Made by a program: the position numbers and the translations under genes. DNA of 52,499 bases from Plantago elongata (Eukaryota > Streptophyta > Magnoliopsida > Lamiales > Plantaginaceae): NCBI GenBank assembly GCA_036897095.1, contig JAYMSP010000427.1, forward strand, positions 1 to 52,499, read 5' to 3'. Shown here one piece after another: positions 11,301 through 24,518 of the stretch (positions are counted from its first letter, which is position 1; each line of letters starts with the position of its first letter). Under the pieces are notes generated by a model. That model was given only the letters and a program-made list of their open reading frames with translations. It had not been told where the DNA came from and did not search any database.

Positions 11301-13644
11301 CACTTGAGGAACAACTTCATATAAAGTATAGAACACTTTTAAGTATTCTGCTCTTCAATAGAATGCATAGATATCATTATTCAGCTATTCCTTTATTAAC
11401 TGCTGAATACTTATTGAATCTGTTATTGCCTGTCAGAATACCACCAACCTCCGACAAGGAACCACCAAAATCGAGATTGGAGGGTTGTGAAGCAGATATT
11501 GTACAAGCAATAGAAGCAACGAGAGCATATTGATTGTGGTAATTAACCGTGGAGAAACTAAACTACTCACATAATATCAGGAACAGAAGGAGAAGCCAAC
11601 ACAAACTGACAATTAAGAAGAGGGTAACAGGTCAAGTAGTAAGTATGTTAACGTACATGTCCAGTTCAAACATCTGCTATTTAGGATAGTTAAAGAAGCA
11701 GCAGCCAAGCAGAGGTTGGACAACACATGATATGAACAACAAATAACTAAATTTGAAAGAAGCGGGATTTAATACTCCAAGGAGCCGTGCATGATTAAGG
11801 ATACCAAATACGTTCACATTATGTCATTATCAACTTCCATAAACATTCAAACATGATGGTAAGGCCATCACCACCATTTTTTTTCTTCTTACTTAAACTC
11901 TTATTTACTAGATATTGTAAATTTCTTCTATAATCTGAATACACATATGCATGCACACAGGTAATCGCTTCTAACAATATGGTACATGCATCCTTTAGTT
12001 ATCATATTGTTATAGTATCTGATTCTTGTTTTTGAACAAAATTAGCACCCTCACTTTCAAGTTCTGTTGTGTGTATACTGCTTGATAAATACAGGTTTCA
12101 ACAATACCTCTGTTCTACCAGGCATGATGGGCTTGCCCGTATACATTTCCCCAAGGATGCAGCCAGCACTCCATAAATCCACTGCAACTCCATAATTAGT
12201 GGCACCAAGTAAAAGCTCGGGCGGCCGGTACCACAAAGTTACTACACGGCTTGTTAAGAGGATGTTTTGACGATTATCGAAGTAGCTTGCTAATCCAAAA
12301 TCAGCAATCTTCAAGATGCCATTATTGTCAATTAAAAGATTTGAACCCTTAATATCACGATGGAGGACACCGTTGCTATGACAGTATTCAAGACCACTCA
12401 GCAACTGATTCATGTAACACTTCATCTGAATATGTAAAAAAGACCAAACACATACTGTTAGTTAAACAAAATTAATGCATTAATCAACCAAAAGAGGGGT
12501 ATAAATTATGTTAACCATAAAAATCGCTTGCAGAAATGTAATTACCAAACAGCTTAACCTCAGGTAGTAAAAAAACTGCAAGGAAATAGCAAGACAAATA
12601 ATTCTGGAAAAAACCTGTGGTTCTGTGAACTTTACTCCTGGAAGTGATGCAAGTCCAGTGAGGTCATGTTCCATGTATTCAAAGACAAGATACAAACTAG
12701 AAGATGTTCTCGAAGCAACCAAGGCTTCCAACTTAATAACATTGGGGTGATCAAGCCTCCGTAATATCATGATCTCCCTTGCCATAAATTTTACACTTTC
12801 GGGGTCCATGTTATCAAAACGTACTTTTTTAAGAGCAACCATTTTCTTACTCAGCAGATCACGACCCTTGTACACGCTGCTGTAAGTTCCTTGACCAATC
12901 TGCAATATCAAAATTAAACTATCAGTCAAGAACTAGAACAGATCATTTCACGAAATAGAAAACTTTAAGACGTAACCAATCATGTAACCACTATAAGAAA
13001 ACCACCAAAAGGTGAATTTTTTTTCTGAACTGTCACATATTTAAATAACTTTTACTAAATCACACACTTCAGTCATATAGAACCACTAGGAAACTAAAGT
13101 AGTTTCTCAGGGCTACTTGATACCAGCTAGTCATTTAGGTAATCTGGTAAAACGGTCGAATAAGCTTATCTAGCTGATAAGCTAGCGCTAAACAAGCATA
13201 TCCGTAATAATAACTCAAAGAAACCAGACAACACGATACCTTATCAAGCTTTTCATAAGTATCTGCTCTCCTAGGAACCCATCCTTTGATGGCTTCACCT
13301 GCAACAGACACAAGCCAAGTAGGCCAACCCGCGGCGACATGTTCGCCTTCTGCAGCCTTAGGAAGGCTTCCCAATCCGGGAAAATTACTCACAACTTGAG
13401 AAACCTCCCTCTTCTTCTCACACCCATCATCCCTAACCCTTCTTGATCCATTAACCTTCCTATCAATCAACCCAATTCCACCACTCCCCAACTTCTCTTT
13501 CAACGTAAAACTCTCATCCCTTTTCGACGAAATCACTCTCGCCGCTCGCAATTCAGACGCTTTCCTCCTCAATTCCCTCTGTTTGGGACTCTCCTCACTG
13601 TCTTTGACAGCTGAAGAAGAAGCTTTTCCACAAACACAACCCAT
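8398..13644 (-). CDS. CDK-like Ser/Thr protein kinase with N-terminal lipid-anchor signal
   Basis: Predicted exons are 13240-13644, 12615-12899, 12108-12425, 10336-10563, 9664-9764, 9349-9457, 8710-9156 and 8398-8583, giving about 692 aa with all junctions in frame. The start MGCVCGK fits N-myristoylation at Gly2 and acylation at Cys3/Cys5, so plasma-membrane attachment is likely. The kinase domain spans residues about 130-415. It has the Gly loop IGQGTYSSVYKG, catalytic Lys in VALKK (about 159), HRD (about 252-254), DFG (272-274), and the CMGC-type WYRPPELLLGAT and WSAGCILGEM. The tail is long, polar and serine-rich, and ends in a conserved REHDRRIQEVARRLR segment. This is the plant CDK-like subfamily that includes Arabidopsis At1g54610 and IBS1-like proteins, not a cell-cycle CDK: the helix is not PSTAIRE. 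Substrates are unknown. Introns up to about 1.5 kb occur, one with a Stowaway MITE. Confidence 0.93.
10911..11165. mobile_element. Stowaway-like MITE in kinase intron
   Basis: A 255-bp segment (TA duplications included) with near-perfect terminal inverted repeats: CTTCCTCCGTCCCGTCCTAA at the left and its complement at the right, extending into AAGCTTCCCA. It is flanked by TA on both sides and has no coding capacity. The CTCCGTCCC-type end is diagnostic of Tc1/mariner-derived Stowaway elements. It lies within the intron between the third and fourth coding exons. Confidence 0.92.
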
Positions 13645-15425
13645 TATTCTAAACCAAACCCACCAAAACAGATAACGTATAAACCACAGTGCCTCCTCAA
13701 CTACTTTTCACAAACCCATATCAGAAAAGCTGCTAAACCAACACAGATACAGAAAAAATCCAAACTTTATGCAAGATTCATAAATACTCTTTACAAGACA
13801 TCGGAATTGAAGTGAGCTAAAAAAAGGCACTTTATGCAAATTGAAGAAAAGTCCAAATCTTCACAACCCAGAAACGGAAGTATACTGAAATAGTGAAATT
13901 GAGGAAGCAAAAGGCAGAAATAGTCAAGAAGTAATTCAAGTTGGTTTTTGAGGAAAAAAGGAAAAGATTGGATTTTTAGACTTGGTCATTTAAGGAGGAG
14001 GAGCAATTCAATTCAAGTATTCAACACAACCCATTGTGAGCGCTATTATTGACAGTTCAACACGGTTGAAACTTGAAACGATACCCATCATCATCCAATC
14101 ATATCATCAAAATATACGGCAATCAATCATAATCTATATATCATGAAGAAGTAGTATAACTAGTATTCGACTATTCGTACAAGTAGAAGAAATTATTAAA
14201 AATGGAAAGATATAATTATTATTATTTACTTTTTTTTACCATACTATTAGCCGGCAAAATATATCTCTCTCTAGGAAATAGAGACCTAAAATTGGAAACT
14301 GTTCTTAACTACAAGAAATAAGTACTCTACCATTTTATATTTTTTTATTTGATGTACATAGAAAAATATTTATCTCCACTCTTTTTGTGGCAGGCGCAAT
14401 ACCCGATTAGAGAATGTTGGCCCGTTTTAACCAACTCCCCATTATCCCATAGCCCGGATATTAGTTTTAGGTTTTAATCGATAATGCATTGCACTAAACT
14501 GAAGTATCTATGATAAAAAAATAATTAAATAAATTTAAATTAAATTTAAATTAATAATTTTTAAATGAAGAAAACATAATATAACTATTGTTAGAAATTA
14601 AAATTGCGTAAGCTTTATTAAAAATATTTATTTTTTTAATATTAATTGTTAGAAAATCTTATTTAATCAACATAATATGTATATAGTCAAATTAAATTAA
14701 GTATACTAATCAAAACTTATAAGGTGTTGTGACCAGCGGTTTATTTCATTCGTTTTTTATATGAATTATATCGTTTTTAAGTTGTTTATTTTATCTTTTA
14801 TATTTCTTTCTAATATGCATTGTTGTAATCTTCATTTCTTATAAGTAGGTAGAAGTAGGGATAGAAAGTAGCGTGTGACGAATTATATAAAGGATAAATT
14901 ATTTTAAAATATCCATAATTTATACCAAAATACAATAAATACTATGATAGTCATCATTTGAAATATTCTTACAAGCAAGAGTTGAAATATAGAATTTAAT
15001 AAAGTTGAAAATTCATTATTATACTGCTACATACAAAAAATAAAAACTTAAAGTCTACTTATTTGACAAATTAAATACCATAAACATAAGGAAAATGATT
15101 GAAGTTGATGTGCTTGGAGTGGCTCAAGTGAGTCCTTCACCTATAAAGTTGTATTTTGATATATTATCTTTTAAAAAGTGTCAAAAGTTTTTTCAATCTT
15201 TTTAAAGTTCGATTATTATACACTTTTCATTTCATCATATTGATTTTGATCATGAATTAATATTTAAAATATGTTCACTTCAATTACAATTTAGTTGTAA
15301 TTAGTAAACTGAACTGAAGTGAAATAAATTATAAACTATAACTGAGAAAGGTTGAATTGAATGGAACTGAATTAAACTGAACTAAAGTGACTTTAAGTTA
15401 AAGAGAATAGAGCATTAATAAAATA
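13645..15425. other. Kinase 5' region and AT-rich intergenic DNA
   Basis: The first 350 bp probably hold the kinase 5' UTR and promoter. Beyond 14150 the DNA is very AT-rich with no coding or RNA feature that I can support. Confidence 0.5.
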
Positions 15426-15672
15426 TAATCCCTCCGTTCCGATTTGAAAGTCTCGCTTTTCATTTTAGGTTGTCCCGGTTTGAAAATCCAGCTTCCTTAA
15501 ATAGAAAATATTTCTCATACTTTATGCATTATCTCACATATTTTATTCACTATTTCTCTTACTTTATCTAATCGCATTCATAATTTATTACCTTATTTCC
15601 TATTTTATCACTTTTTTCTTAAAATTTTTGTCCAATCATGCGAGACTTTCAAATCGGGCTGAAGAAGGATTA
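15426..15672. mobile_element. Stowaway-like MITE, family 1
   Basis: Inverted ends: TAATCCCTCCGTTCCGATTT at the left, matched by the complement at the right (…AAATCGGGCTGAAGAAGGATTA). Subterminal GAAAGTCTCGC on the left is matched by GCGAGACTTTC on the right. The length is about 247 bp and there is no ORF. A related copy is at 35989-36238. Confidence 0.85.
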
Positions 15673-18600
15673 CGAAATATATATTATTTTTTTAATTTTC
15701 ATTATGTACAATTATTATTATTGATATAATTATGTAAAGTAATATTAGAATATCAAACACACAAATGATATACTATTAGATCTAATAAGTGATTGATCCA
15801 AATTCCAAAGTCAAAATCTTGGCAATATAAAAATATGAAAGGGATGTTCCTGATTGTCATGTTAGACGGGAAAAAATAATGCCTGAAGACGACCACATTA
15901 ATGATTTACCTCCAATCTTTATCACTTCTTGTTGAAACCCAAACCTACTTTTGAAATCTAAACCTATTTTTGTATATTACTATTCTTATTTTAATATTAT
16001 ATATTTGAAACAATAAATTATCATATTTGGTTGGTGCAAATTTGACAGTTTACGCATTAAGGTTCGAAAAGGACAACAAGTGCATGAAAATTTCAAATAT
16101 CAATTCTGACTGCCATTTGTAAGTGGAACAAAATTTCATGGATCAGTCCAAGTAATACAAATCATCCAAATGCATGTTTTACCATTGAACTTTGGAAGAA
16201 CAGTGAATTGTCTATTGTATAAAATATACATTAGGAAGAATTACTTATATTCCCTCTAAATTAAGTTTGATTAATTCATAAAACCACCTCCAGATTGATG
16301 AGAATTACAAATTTTCATTTGAATTCCATTTTCGTGGACCATCACGCCACCATCATTAATGTATATCTCCATATAAAAATTAAACCATTTTGAAGAAAAG
16401 AAATGTAACACTAAATTAAATTCTAATTTCATACCTTAAAAGATATATAAAATAAAATAGAAAATGAACGAATTCACATCTTCTTCATTCCCCAATCCCC
16501 CATCAATCTTCTTCTTTGTACGTCTACAACTCCATTAGAGCTGCAATTAGCTGGCAAACTCCAATGGAATTTCGATCTCGCCGTGGCTGTTCTCACAGCT
16601 CGATAAGAGCTGAATTGTTCACAACTTCATTGGAACTGCAAATTGCGACTCGCCGGAGTTGTTTTTACACCTCCATTGGAGCAGTAAAATACAGTTCCAA
16701 ATTAAAACCTTCAATTATGGGATGGTGGAAGACACCATTTTCTCATGATAACATATATATGTCCAACAAGTTATTTTGGTTTTGTATATCACATGTGTAT
16801 AAATCACGTGTAAAAAGGTTTGAGTATACAAATTGAACATATGATAAAACATTTACATCAATTTAGAAAAGAGCATTTGGTCAGTTGCATGAATATAAGT
16901 TCAATAATCCTTAAATTAATTGAAATTAGAAAAGTAGGGCTTACAAATAGATACCTAATCGGATTGTTGGCCGCCGATGGTGGATGACGTCGATTCTTGG
17001 TGGTGGTGCGACGAGTGAGGAGGATAGGTGGCGAATATAAGTTGGAGAAGGAAGACGGTTTTGTGATTCTATCTATCCATGCCAATATGCAGTTTCTCGT
17101 TTTCAACGATGTACATTAAATTCATCGTTAATTTTGTTGCCCGTAAGTGATTCATCTATAATTCATAAAATAAACTTTAATTTGTACTTTTGCATTTATT
17201 AAATGTTGATGAATACATCTTTCAACAATAATGATTGGGCAATGAAATTTTGGAATTTTGTTGACGTGAATTAGTTCAAATTGGAAAATGTATAGGATGG
17301 AGAAAGTATATGATAATTATGATAATTATGAAGGAAAATTAGGAACTAATTGGTATAGAATTTAATGGGACTTTTTCAATTGAAATTGATTTTTTTTTTT
17401 ATAAAATGTTCGATTTGAGTAGAGAGATGGTCACTCCAGCGGTATAACAATCAGGGCTTTAGTAATGTGATGATAATCATTACATCAAACTCTATTAGTC
17501 GGCCAATATTCTACTTTATTCTCAAATCATCGACATGCTTAGAGAGATCAATCGAGCCAATCAGCAGATTGCACACACATAATCACCAGGGTGTGGGAAA
17601 TACCTCTAGATTGAGATTAATTAGCTCTCAAACGTGGAACATATGTAAATGTCCAGTGGCATAGGCTTTAATTTCGCATGTGACCAGTAAGTTTCAGGAT
17701 CAAACCTTCCATCGACCAATTTATTATTTCAAATGATTTTCGCCACTGTAAGCAAGCTTCTATTCAGGTAGAGGTTTACGGTGGTTCTCACCCAACTTTG
17801 TTGGTGGAAACATGGCGTAAAGATTGTGGATGAACCCTGGCTCTCTGATAGATGAAGAGTTTACAATGTTTATCGACAAATTTAGTATATTGAACACTTT
17901 TCACTGATTTCATGATTGAAAACATTAGACACTGTGAATGACTAATTTAAGTGGCAACTCTACATGCATTTTAAAATGTTTGTAACCGAATGGTAAGATG
18001 AGACCTTGCAATTGTTCTATAAAAATTAGTTTAATTCTTCAAAATTGACGATTTTATTATTTGTATAGAGATTGGTGATTAGATTCTAAAATGTATCGAA
18101 TGGTAAATTCGTCCTTGTCGAATTATTAGTATTATATCTAAAAAAAAAAAAAAGGTAATATTTTGTTTTTATTTGAAAACTTATTAATTTTAGTTAAATT
18201 TACTCCATTATTCTCCAAACAATTATAGTCCAGTTTAGTTAATTATACAATATAAGTTTTCTATGTTACATCATTTATCATATTTTGAATATTTTTACGG
18301 TCATGCAGGTTTTCGTCCTACTTAAATTGATAAATGAACAGTACATAAAGTAATAAAAATATCATAAATAAGTGGGTATAACTTTGCTATAAATTGCGTT
18401 AGTTAGTCGGTTATACCCAACTACTAACCATATTACATAATCGTCGTACGTCAAGGTTGTGGGTCACTAACAACATATAATTCCAGAAAATTGCAACCAA
18501 AACTTTCAATGTAGCATTAAGCTTGTTTTCTGACTTTCTAGGCATTCATGATTTAAATTTTATCAGACACTTTCTAGGCATTCATGATTTAAATTTTCTC

Positions 18601-18815
18601 TGTCTGATAATATCCTAAATTGATTAAAAGTCACAGTTACATTATAGACACTTTTAATTTTCAAAATCTATCTTTTTGTTCTTTTCAAATTGCGTGTTTG
18701 ATCTTAAACTAATTTTAGGAGAATGATATCTTCACTGGAAACTTTCATCTTGCGCACATAAATGTAAACAACATGGTATGCATTATTTTGTTGAATCGAC
18801 TTATCATACAGAAAA
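15673..18815. other. Intergenic, no gene supported
   Basis: AT-rich. A 65-bp stretch at 18533-18597 holds a 36-bp tandem duplication (CTTTCTAGGCATTCATGATT in both units). Around 16525-16700, variants of a CTCCATTGGAGCTGCAA phrase recur. One 106-codon open frame covers this second region but has no recognisable domain. Confidence 0.5.
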
Positions 18816-18821
18816 GATAAC

Positions 18822-18904
18822 AAAGTACAACTCAGTTGATAAAACTATTCACCCCAACTAATAAGTTGAGGTTTGAGTTATCTTTAGTTGTTTTTAAAAA
18901 AAAA
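18822..18904 (+). mobile_element. SINE copy, same family as 7421-7510
   Basis: Aligns along its length with the element at 7421-7510: AAGTACAACTCAGTTGATAA (A box), a CACC-CCAACTAATAAGT middle, GGTTTGAGTTATC (B box), then TTTTTAAAAAAAAA. It is more diverged, and no clear target duplication is visible (only a weak GAAAAGAT match). Confidence 0.65.
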
Positions 18905-19856
18905 TCTTATCCCACTGAAAAAGATCTGAATTTTCAATGTCTATTCCAATATGATGGAACGATTATCCTTCCCATTATATATTTAAAAATAAATATTTAA
19001 CATTTCATTTTCACAGCCCTTGGATTTCATATTATAATTAACGTTTGTCAAACACACTTAAATTATTTAACCTATTTATATACGTTATGTTGATTGGATA
19101 AAGTGAAATAATTTGATAAGTAACCATTGTTAGTTAACTTTGAATATAAAATAATTTTGAAGGTGTTTTTTCTTTCAATTTGGCTGCTACTTGAAGACCC
19201 ATGTTGATGTTCAACTAATCAAATCCATGCTTCTTGACTCATACTAGTAATTCTTACTAGCCCACGTCCAAGATTAGACTACTTATGTTGAGCATTCAAC
19301 TCCTTTTGTTGTTAACTATGACTAGCTTGTATACTTGTATGAATTCAACTATCCAAATTCGCATTTCACACCAGCCACCAGTCTAAATTGAAATTATTTG
19401 TCACTCACTCTTGTATCGCATTGATTCATGTTGGTAGGCTTATATGTCCATTGAACAAATTTCATTTTAACAAATCGATTCGACAGCTAAGATAAACGTC
19501 TTACGTTGCACTAATAATCATATACATGTCGCAAGAACATCATGCAACTTTCAATTTAGTACGGGTGGCCGCGTGGGTTTATGGTACTAGTAACTTAAAT
19601 CACCTCAACATATCATCCACAACATCAAGTATAACAAGTAACAGTTAAGACTTGCACACTACGCATTTCTGTAACAAACAACTGGACATAAGTTTCACTG
19701 ATAAAATTGTGAATGTCAACGTGTTACAGGGACAAGTTCTTCTTCAATCTCAGAGCCAAAACAACAAAAACATTACAGTATCAAAGAAATTTCTCACGCG
19801 TCTAAGGAAGTATATATATATATTTATATATTTATGCAAGTTGCTAACCATTATTC
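18905..19856. other. Intergenic, downstream of mannanase
   Basis: AT-rich, with no gene or RNA feature supported. The mannanase 3' UTR probably occupies the right-hand part. Confidence 0.5.
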
Positions 19857-22800
19857 CTAACATACTCTTTTCAGATATGGCATCTGTGAAGGGAGTGCAC
19901 CTTGAAGTTTTGCGAGCCTACATGACTGTTCTGTGAAAAGCTTTTGTGTCGATGGCCTTTTCCAAGGAACTATACCAAACTCGTCGTTAAATTCTTCCAT
20001 CTCTTCGACCAGGAATTGCCAGACTAAAGATCCAGCACCAGACCTCTTTTTATTGGCGGACTTGTAAATGACATCAAGAATTACTTTGTAGAATCTCTCT
20101 CTTTGAGCAGCGTCAAAGTCATCGATGGATAGTCCAAATTCAGTGAACATAACAGGTTTATTCAGTTCTTTGTCACCATCTTCAATGTGAGATAGCATCC
20201 ATCTGGCAACAAACTTTAATTTATACTCGAAATCTGGATTATGAGTCCTGCCAACAAGCAATTACACAAATTTAAACCGAATATTCAACTAAAAGGAGAG
20301 TGATGAACAGGAGATAGAATACTAACAGTAGTCATTACTAGAATTTATATTCGGGTTACCCTCACCACCATTGTTTCATGAAACTAGCACCAAACTCCCA
20401 GTGCCATTTCATTCTATAAGGTCTAAACTGCTTGTTTTAGCGATGGTTACTAAGTTTTGTTGCAAGGAAAGAACACAAAAAAAGTATAAAAGAAAGTAAT
20501 TTAGTGAAGGCAGAGTGTATGAACTATAAAGCAAATTCAGTAAAATAAAACAACACGTTAAATTTGGAGCAAGTTGGCATAGAACATATTTAGTATGCTA
20601 TTATCCATCTCAAGGAACTACCATACGTATGCATTTGCTTTAGAACATGCCTCTTATTTTATGAATTTCACCACTTTTTCGTCTCTCAAAGGTTTATGAT
20701 GAATTTCTTGTAACTGGACAACCCAAAACTATTGTCTACAAGTTTAGAAGGCCGGAGTGTCCACTGAAAGGCAGGTTACAGAATAACGAGAGCATTAGAA
20801 GTAGAATTAATAGCTCACCAATGGTCTGGGTATATATGAACGGATGCAAAATCAATGGTTGGGAGCTTTGAATTGCGAATGAAATCTGTTCCAACATCAG
20901 TTGCCCAGAACTCGGGATTTACAGTCAACCTTTTAGGACTTTTAATTCCATAAAATCCTTCAAGACCGACAGTGAGCAGATGGTTACTATCAATTGATTT
21001 CACAAAAGCTGACATTTCTTCGATCCAATCCTGCAGTTACACCAGATATCATTTCATATACTGACAGATCCTAGTAAAATAATGAAATATATCTGGGCGT
21101 GTAATACTTTCAATACGAAAAGATAGAAAAATGTAAGATAACAACCCTCACTGGGGAATCGAGATAATTTACATTCTCCCTTGAAATCTTGTAGATTCAA
21201 ACAGATTGAGCTGAAGGAAACAAGTGAAAGTTCTTATAGAGTTTATGGTGGATAACAACTTTTTCATACCTGAAGCGTGTCACCAGACTTATCAGTTATA
21301 CAGCGTGGTTCATTGATCAACTCCCAGGCAAAAATAGTTGGATCATCTCTGTACTCAATCCCAGTCAATGTATTCCTCCTTGTTAGAACAGTCTGAGAGA
21401 TTGGAAGTTAGTAAAGATAATCAACTCCTAAAATATTTACATGGTCATGATGAGGACAGTGCAAGTTATTGTACTTCTGATAGAAGCCATCCACGACAAG
21501 TACGGGGTGATGGTCAGATAAGAACCAGGAGTACAATAAATTAAATGCTACATACTTTAAGTGCCACGGGCAAAATTATTCACAATGTTCGATTTTTAGG
21601 TTCTGTTGTTTCGTGTTATTGCAATCACAAATGGATGGCCTCTTATAAGAAAGATGAACGCACGGGGATTTAGAGGTTGATTTCTTTTGCACGACTTGTC
21701 CATCTACATGGTTAGCACAAACGTAACATGCACCGGATCTATAACACTACAAATCAGTCACATTATTAAGCTAAAGATGGAGCATATAGAATAATCTGAG
21801 GAACACAATAATTGATGTTTGAAGTGAAACACAATACTTCGCTAAGTTACCAGAATCCATCTTGTAAACAATTTTGAATAAAAGTAGATCAATGTGCAGC
21901 AACTGAGTTATTTCAGGATAAAGACATTGATTCTGAGTACCAAAAAAATTAAAACAATCAAAGGTAGTAGAACATCAACCAAACCTAATGCTTCTGAGAA
22001 CTAAACGGCATTTTGTGCTCTCAGGTTAGAGTAAGTAGAACCATGTCTTTTCTATAGTGGACAACAATGCAGAAAAGGTAGGTATAACTTGGCTATGGTA
22101 GAATACGTGACTATGAAGTTTCTTACAATCTTGTAGTCTTGATTGGTACTCAGAATGAAGACTCGAAAAATTCAACAATGGAAGGAGGTAGGAATGCATG
22201 TTGTCAAATTATGTCAAATATTACATATTACACACTAAGAATTGTTTCTAAGAATTTAACAATAAGAAAAGCCTTTGATAGTATTGCACCTTAGTTTGGT
22301 CAAAGCACTAATTCAGGAGTTATATAATACAATCAGATTCATTGTGAGACTTCCATATAAGGATTCAATCTTCTGCATGTATACCTATACTCCTGTTAGT
22401 AAAAGAACTGCTCTAGCTGTGAATGAGTAACATTCTAAAATTCATTGCCTCTATAAATGTGAGAAGAAAGATATAGAGTATAGTAAGTGATTCTTAGTAT
22501 TTCACTTTTTTTCTGCTTTTTCTGGAAAAGGAATAAGAAAATAGGCTGTGAAAATGTAGACATCGTGGAGTAAGAATTTGAGGTTAGAAATAGTGTAGAG
22601 CGTATTTGTAAGAATTTAAGATATACAGGACATCATTGAGGTGTTTCTGGGGATAGTGTCAGCATAGTGGAGGGATTCCTGAATCAGATTGCGAAAAAAA
22701 AAAAAACTTGTTGGAGTACGCTGAATGAAGTGAAAGCTAAAAGACAAATGATGTTATGATCATGCATTGTTAATCAGTAACACAACTGCAATGCCATTTT

Positions 22801-24518
22801 CCTCATGAGGGAATATGCTGAGATGGTGACACGCAACAGACGTCCTTTTACTTTTTGTTTTCTAAAGCCTGGGGAATATTTACATGAATCATGATCTTGG
22901 AAATTGATTTCATAAGGGTTTGTTATTGATCTGGCATGACGCTTATGTAAATACACATATTTAAGTTAAATCTGGGACGGAATTTAACATTACAAATGGT
23001 GAAAGAAGAAAATGAAGGAAAGTGATTGCTCGGATAACTTCAAAACATAGAGTAAACATTATTTAGAGGCCATGTGCTCAAGTTGGCACTGGAATAACTC
23101 CTTTCTGCACTAGTTTTCATCTCTTTTGTATGACACAGGTCAAGACATATATGATAATCACTTCAAAAAGTAGGCATTCGGTAAATAAACATCAAAAGTA
23201 ATAGCAAATTAGCGTATGTAGCAATACTTATTATATAGATGACCCTTGCAAACAGTTGGTAATCAGTTAGCATAAGTATGGTCGGAAACAGAACAGACGT
23301 TCTAATAATCTATTCCTAAATATTTACATGTTTGATATGTCTGCGATTCTATGTGTCATATAGTACTAGTATTTAGCAACGCAATCAAAAAATTTGCGTG
23401 TATGCTACATAGAATCAAATCTAACATGCTGAAAAGAAGTACAAATGAAACCCTTGTTTATATATTTTCTCGTATATGCATTCTTGAAACCAACAGACAG
23501 GTTAAATATAAGAGTTACCTTGACATAATTCTTGAAATACTGCCGTATTGATGGATCATAAAAGAATGAATCGTTAGAAGAACTTAAACCAACACCCTCT
23601 TCCCACGCCCACTTTACGTATTGAGTCTTTCCTCCATATGCTTGTAAGTTATTGACCAAGCAGAGTACCAACCGTATTCCATAGTATCTTGCCTCTGCAA
23701 TAACATGATCCAATGCCTACCAAACATGACAATAAATGATAACATTCAAATTAAAGGCAGCATGATATATGGCTTTATGAGAATGACAAAAACAGTTCAA
23801 GAACACCTCCCAATAAATGCAGAACAGACTTACAAACAACTAGTCCAGAAAACATGGGTGACCAAAACGAATTGATTGGATTCAAATAAGCATTTTGGTT
23901 AAAGAGGAAGTCATTCCTATTGGCTCTTGATGATAAATTTCGGGTAAGAAGTAATAGACAACAACAGAACAAAATAGAGGAAATTGCCCAATGATACAAC
24001 AACAACAACAACACAACAACAACAACAACAACAAAAATCAACACTCATCATCTATATCGAAAAGTAACAAAGCGCAAAAAAACACTTTAATGTCATTCCC
24101 ACAATCAACAAATTCAGCTTACCCTAAACACATTCTCATCGAATTTGCCCGGAGAAACCTGCAAAGCATTGTAATCACCATCATTGAATGCCCAAGTCCT
24201 ACACACTGTAAGACCCATTTTCGCACCGGCTTGAAGAATCGTCCTGATCCTATGTTTCCTAGAAGCGTCCACAGCATGCTCCATCATCCAATAAGAGTTC
24301 CATCCATTGAAATAAAAAGGCTTGCCATCAACCATGAACTGAGTCCCATTCCTCTCCACAAAGCTGAGATGTGTTTGGCCAGGACTATTGATCCACAAAT
24401 CTCCAAAAGACAAGTATATAAAACCTACACATGAGGCAAAAGCAACTAATGGGTAAACCATCCCATTTCCTCCACTCATTCCGCTCTTAACCATCAAGAA
24501 GGAATCTTTGAGATGCAA
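19857..24518 (-). CDS. Mannan endo-1,4-beta-mannosidase (GH5_7)
   Basis: Hydrolyses internal beta-1,4-mannosidic bonds of cell-wall mannans. Predicted exons are 24123-24518, 23519-23716, 21270-21392, 20819-21030 and 19857-20247, giving about 439 aa with frame kept. Residues about 20-40 form a hydrophobic signal or anchor segment, implying entry to the secretory pathway. Then come the GH5 landmarks: [26 protein letters not shown] with the acid/base Glu, [14 protein letters not shown] with the nucleophile Glu, and SGAGSLVWQ. Both catalytic Glu residues are present and the length fits plant MAN enzymes (about 400-440 aa), so it should be active. The intron between exons 2 and 3 is about 2.1 kb, and the first intron carries a CAA microsatellite. 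The start could also be the Met nine codons downstream (MVKSG). Expressed roles in seed, fruit or wood cannot be told from sequence. Confidence 0.95.
23997..24034. repeat. CAA microsatellite in mannanase intron
   Basis: About 12 CAA units with one interruption, inside the first intron of the mannanase gene. Confidence 0.9.

Noticed and set aside
16516..16836. 106-codon ORF
   Set aside because: Driven by a local repetitive GC-richer island; composition looks non-coding and no domain is seen.
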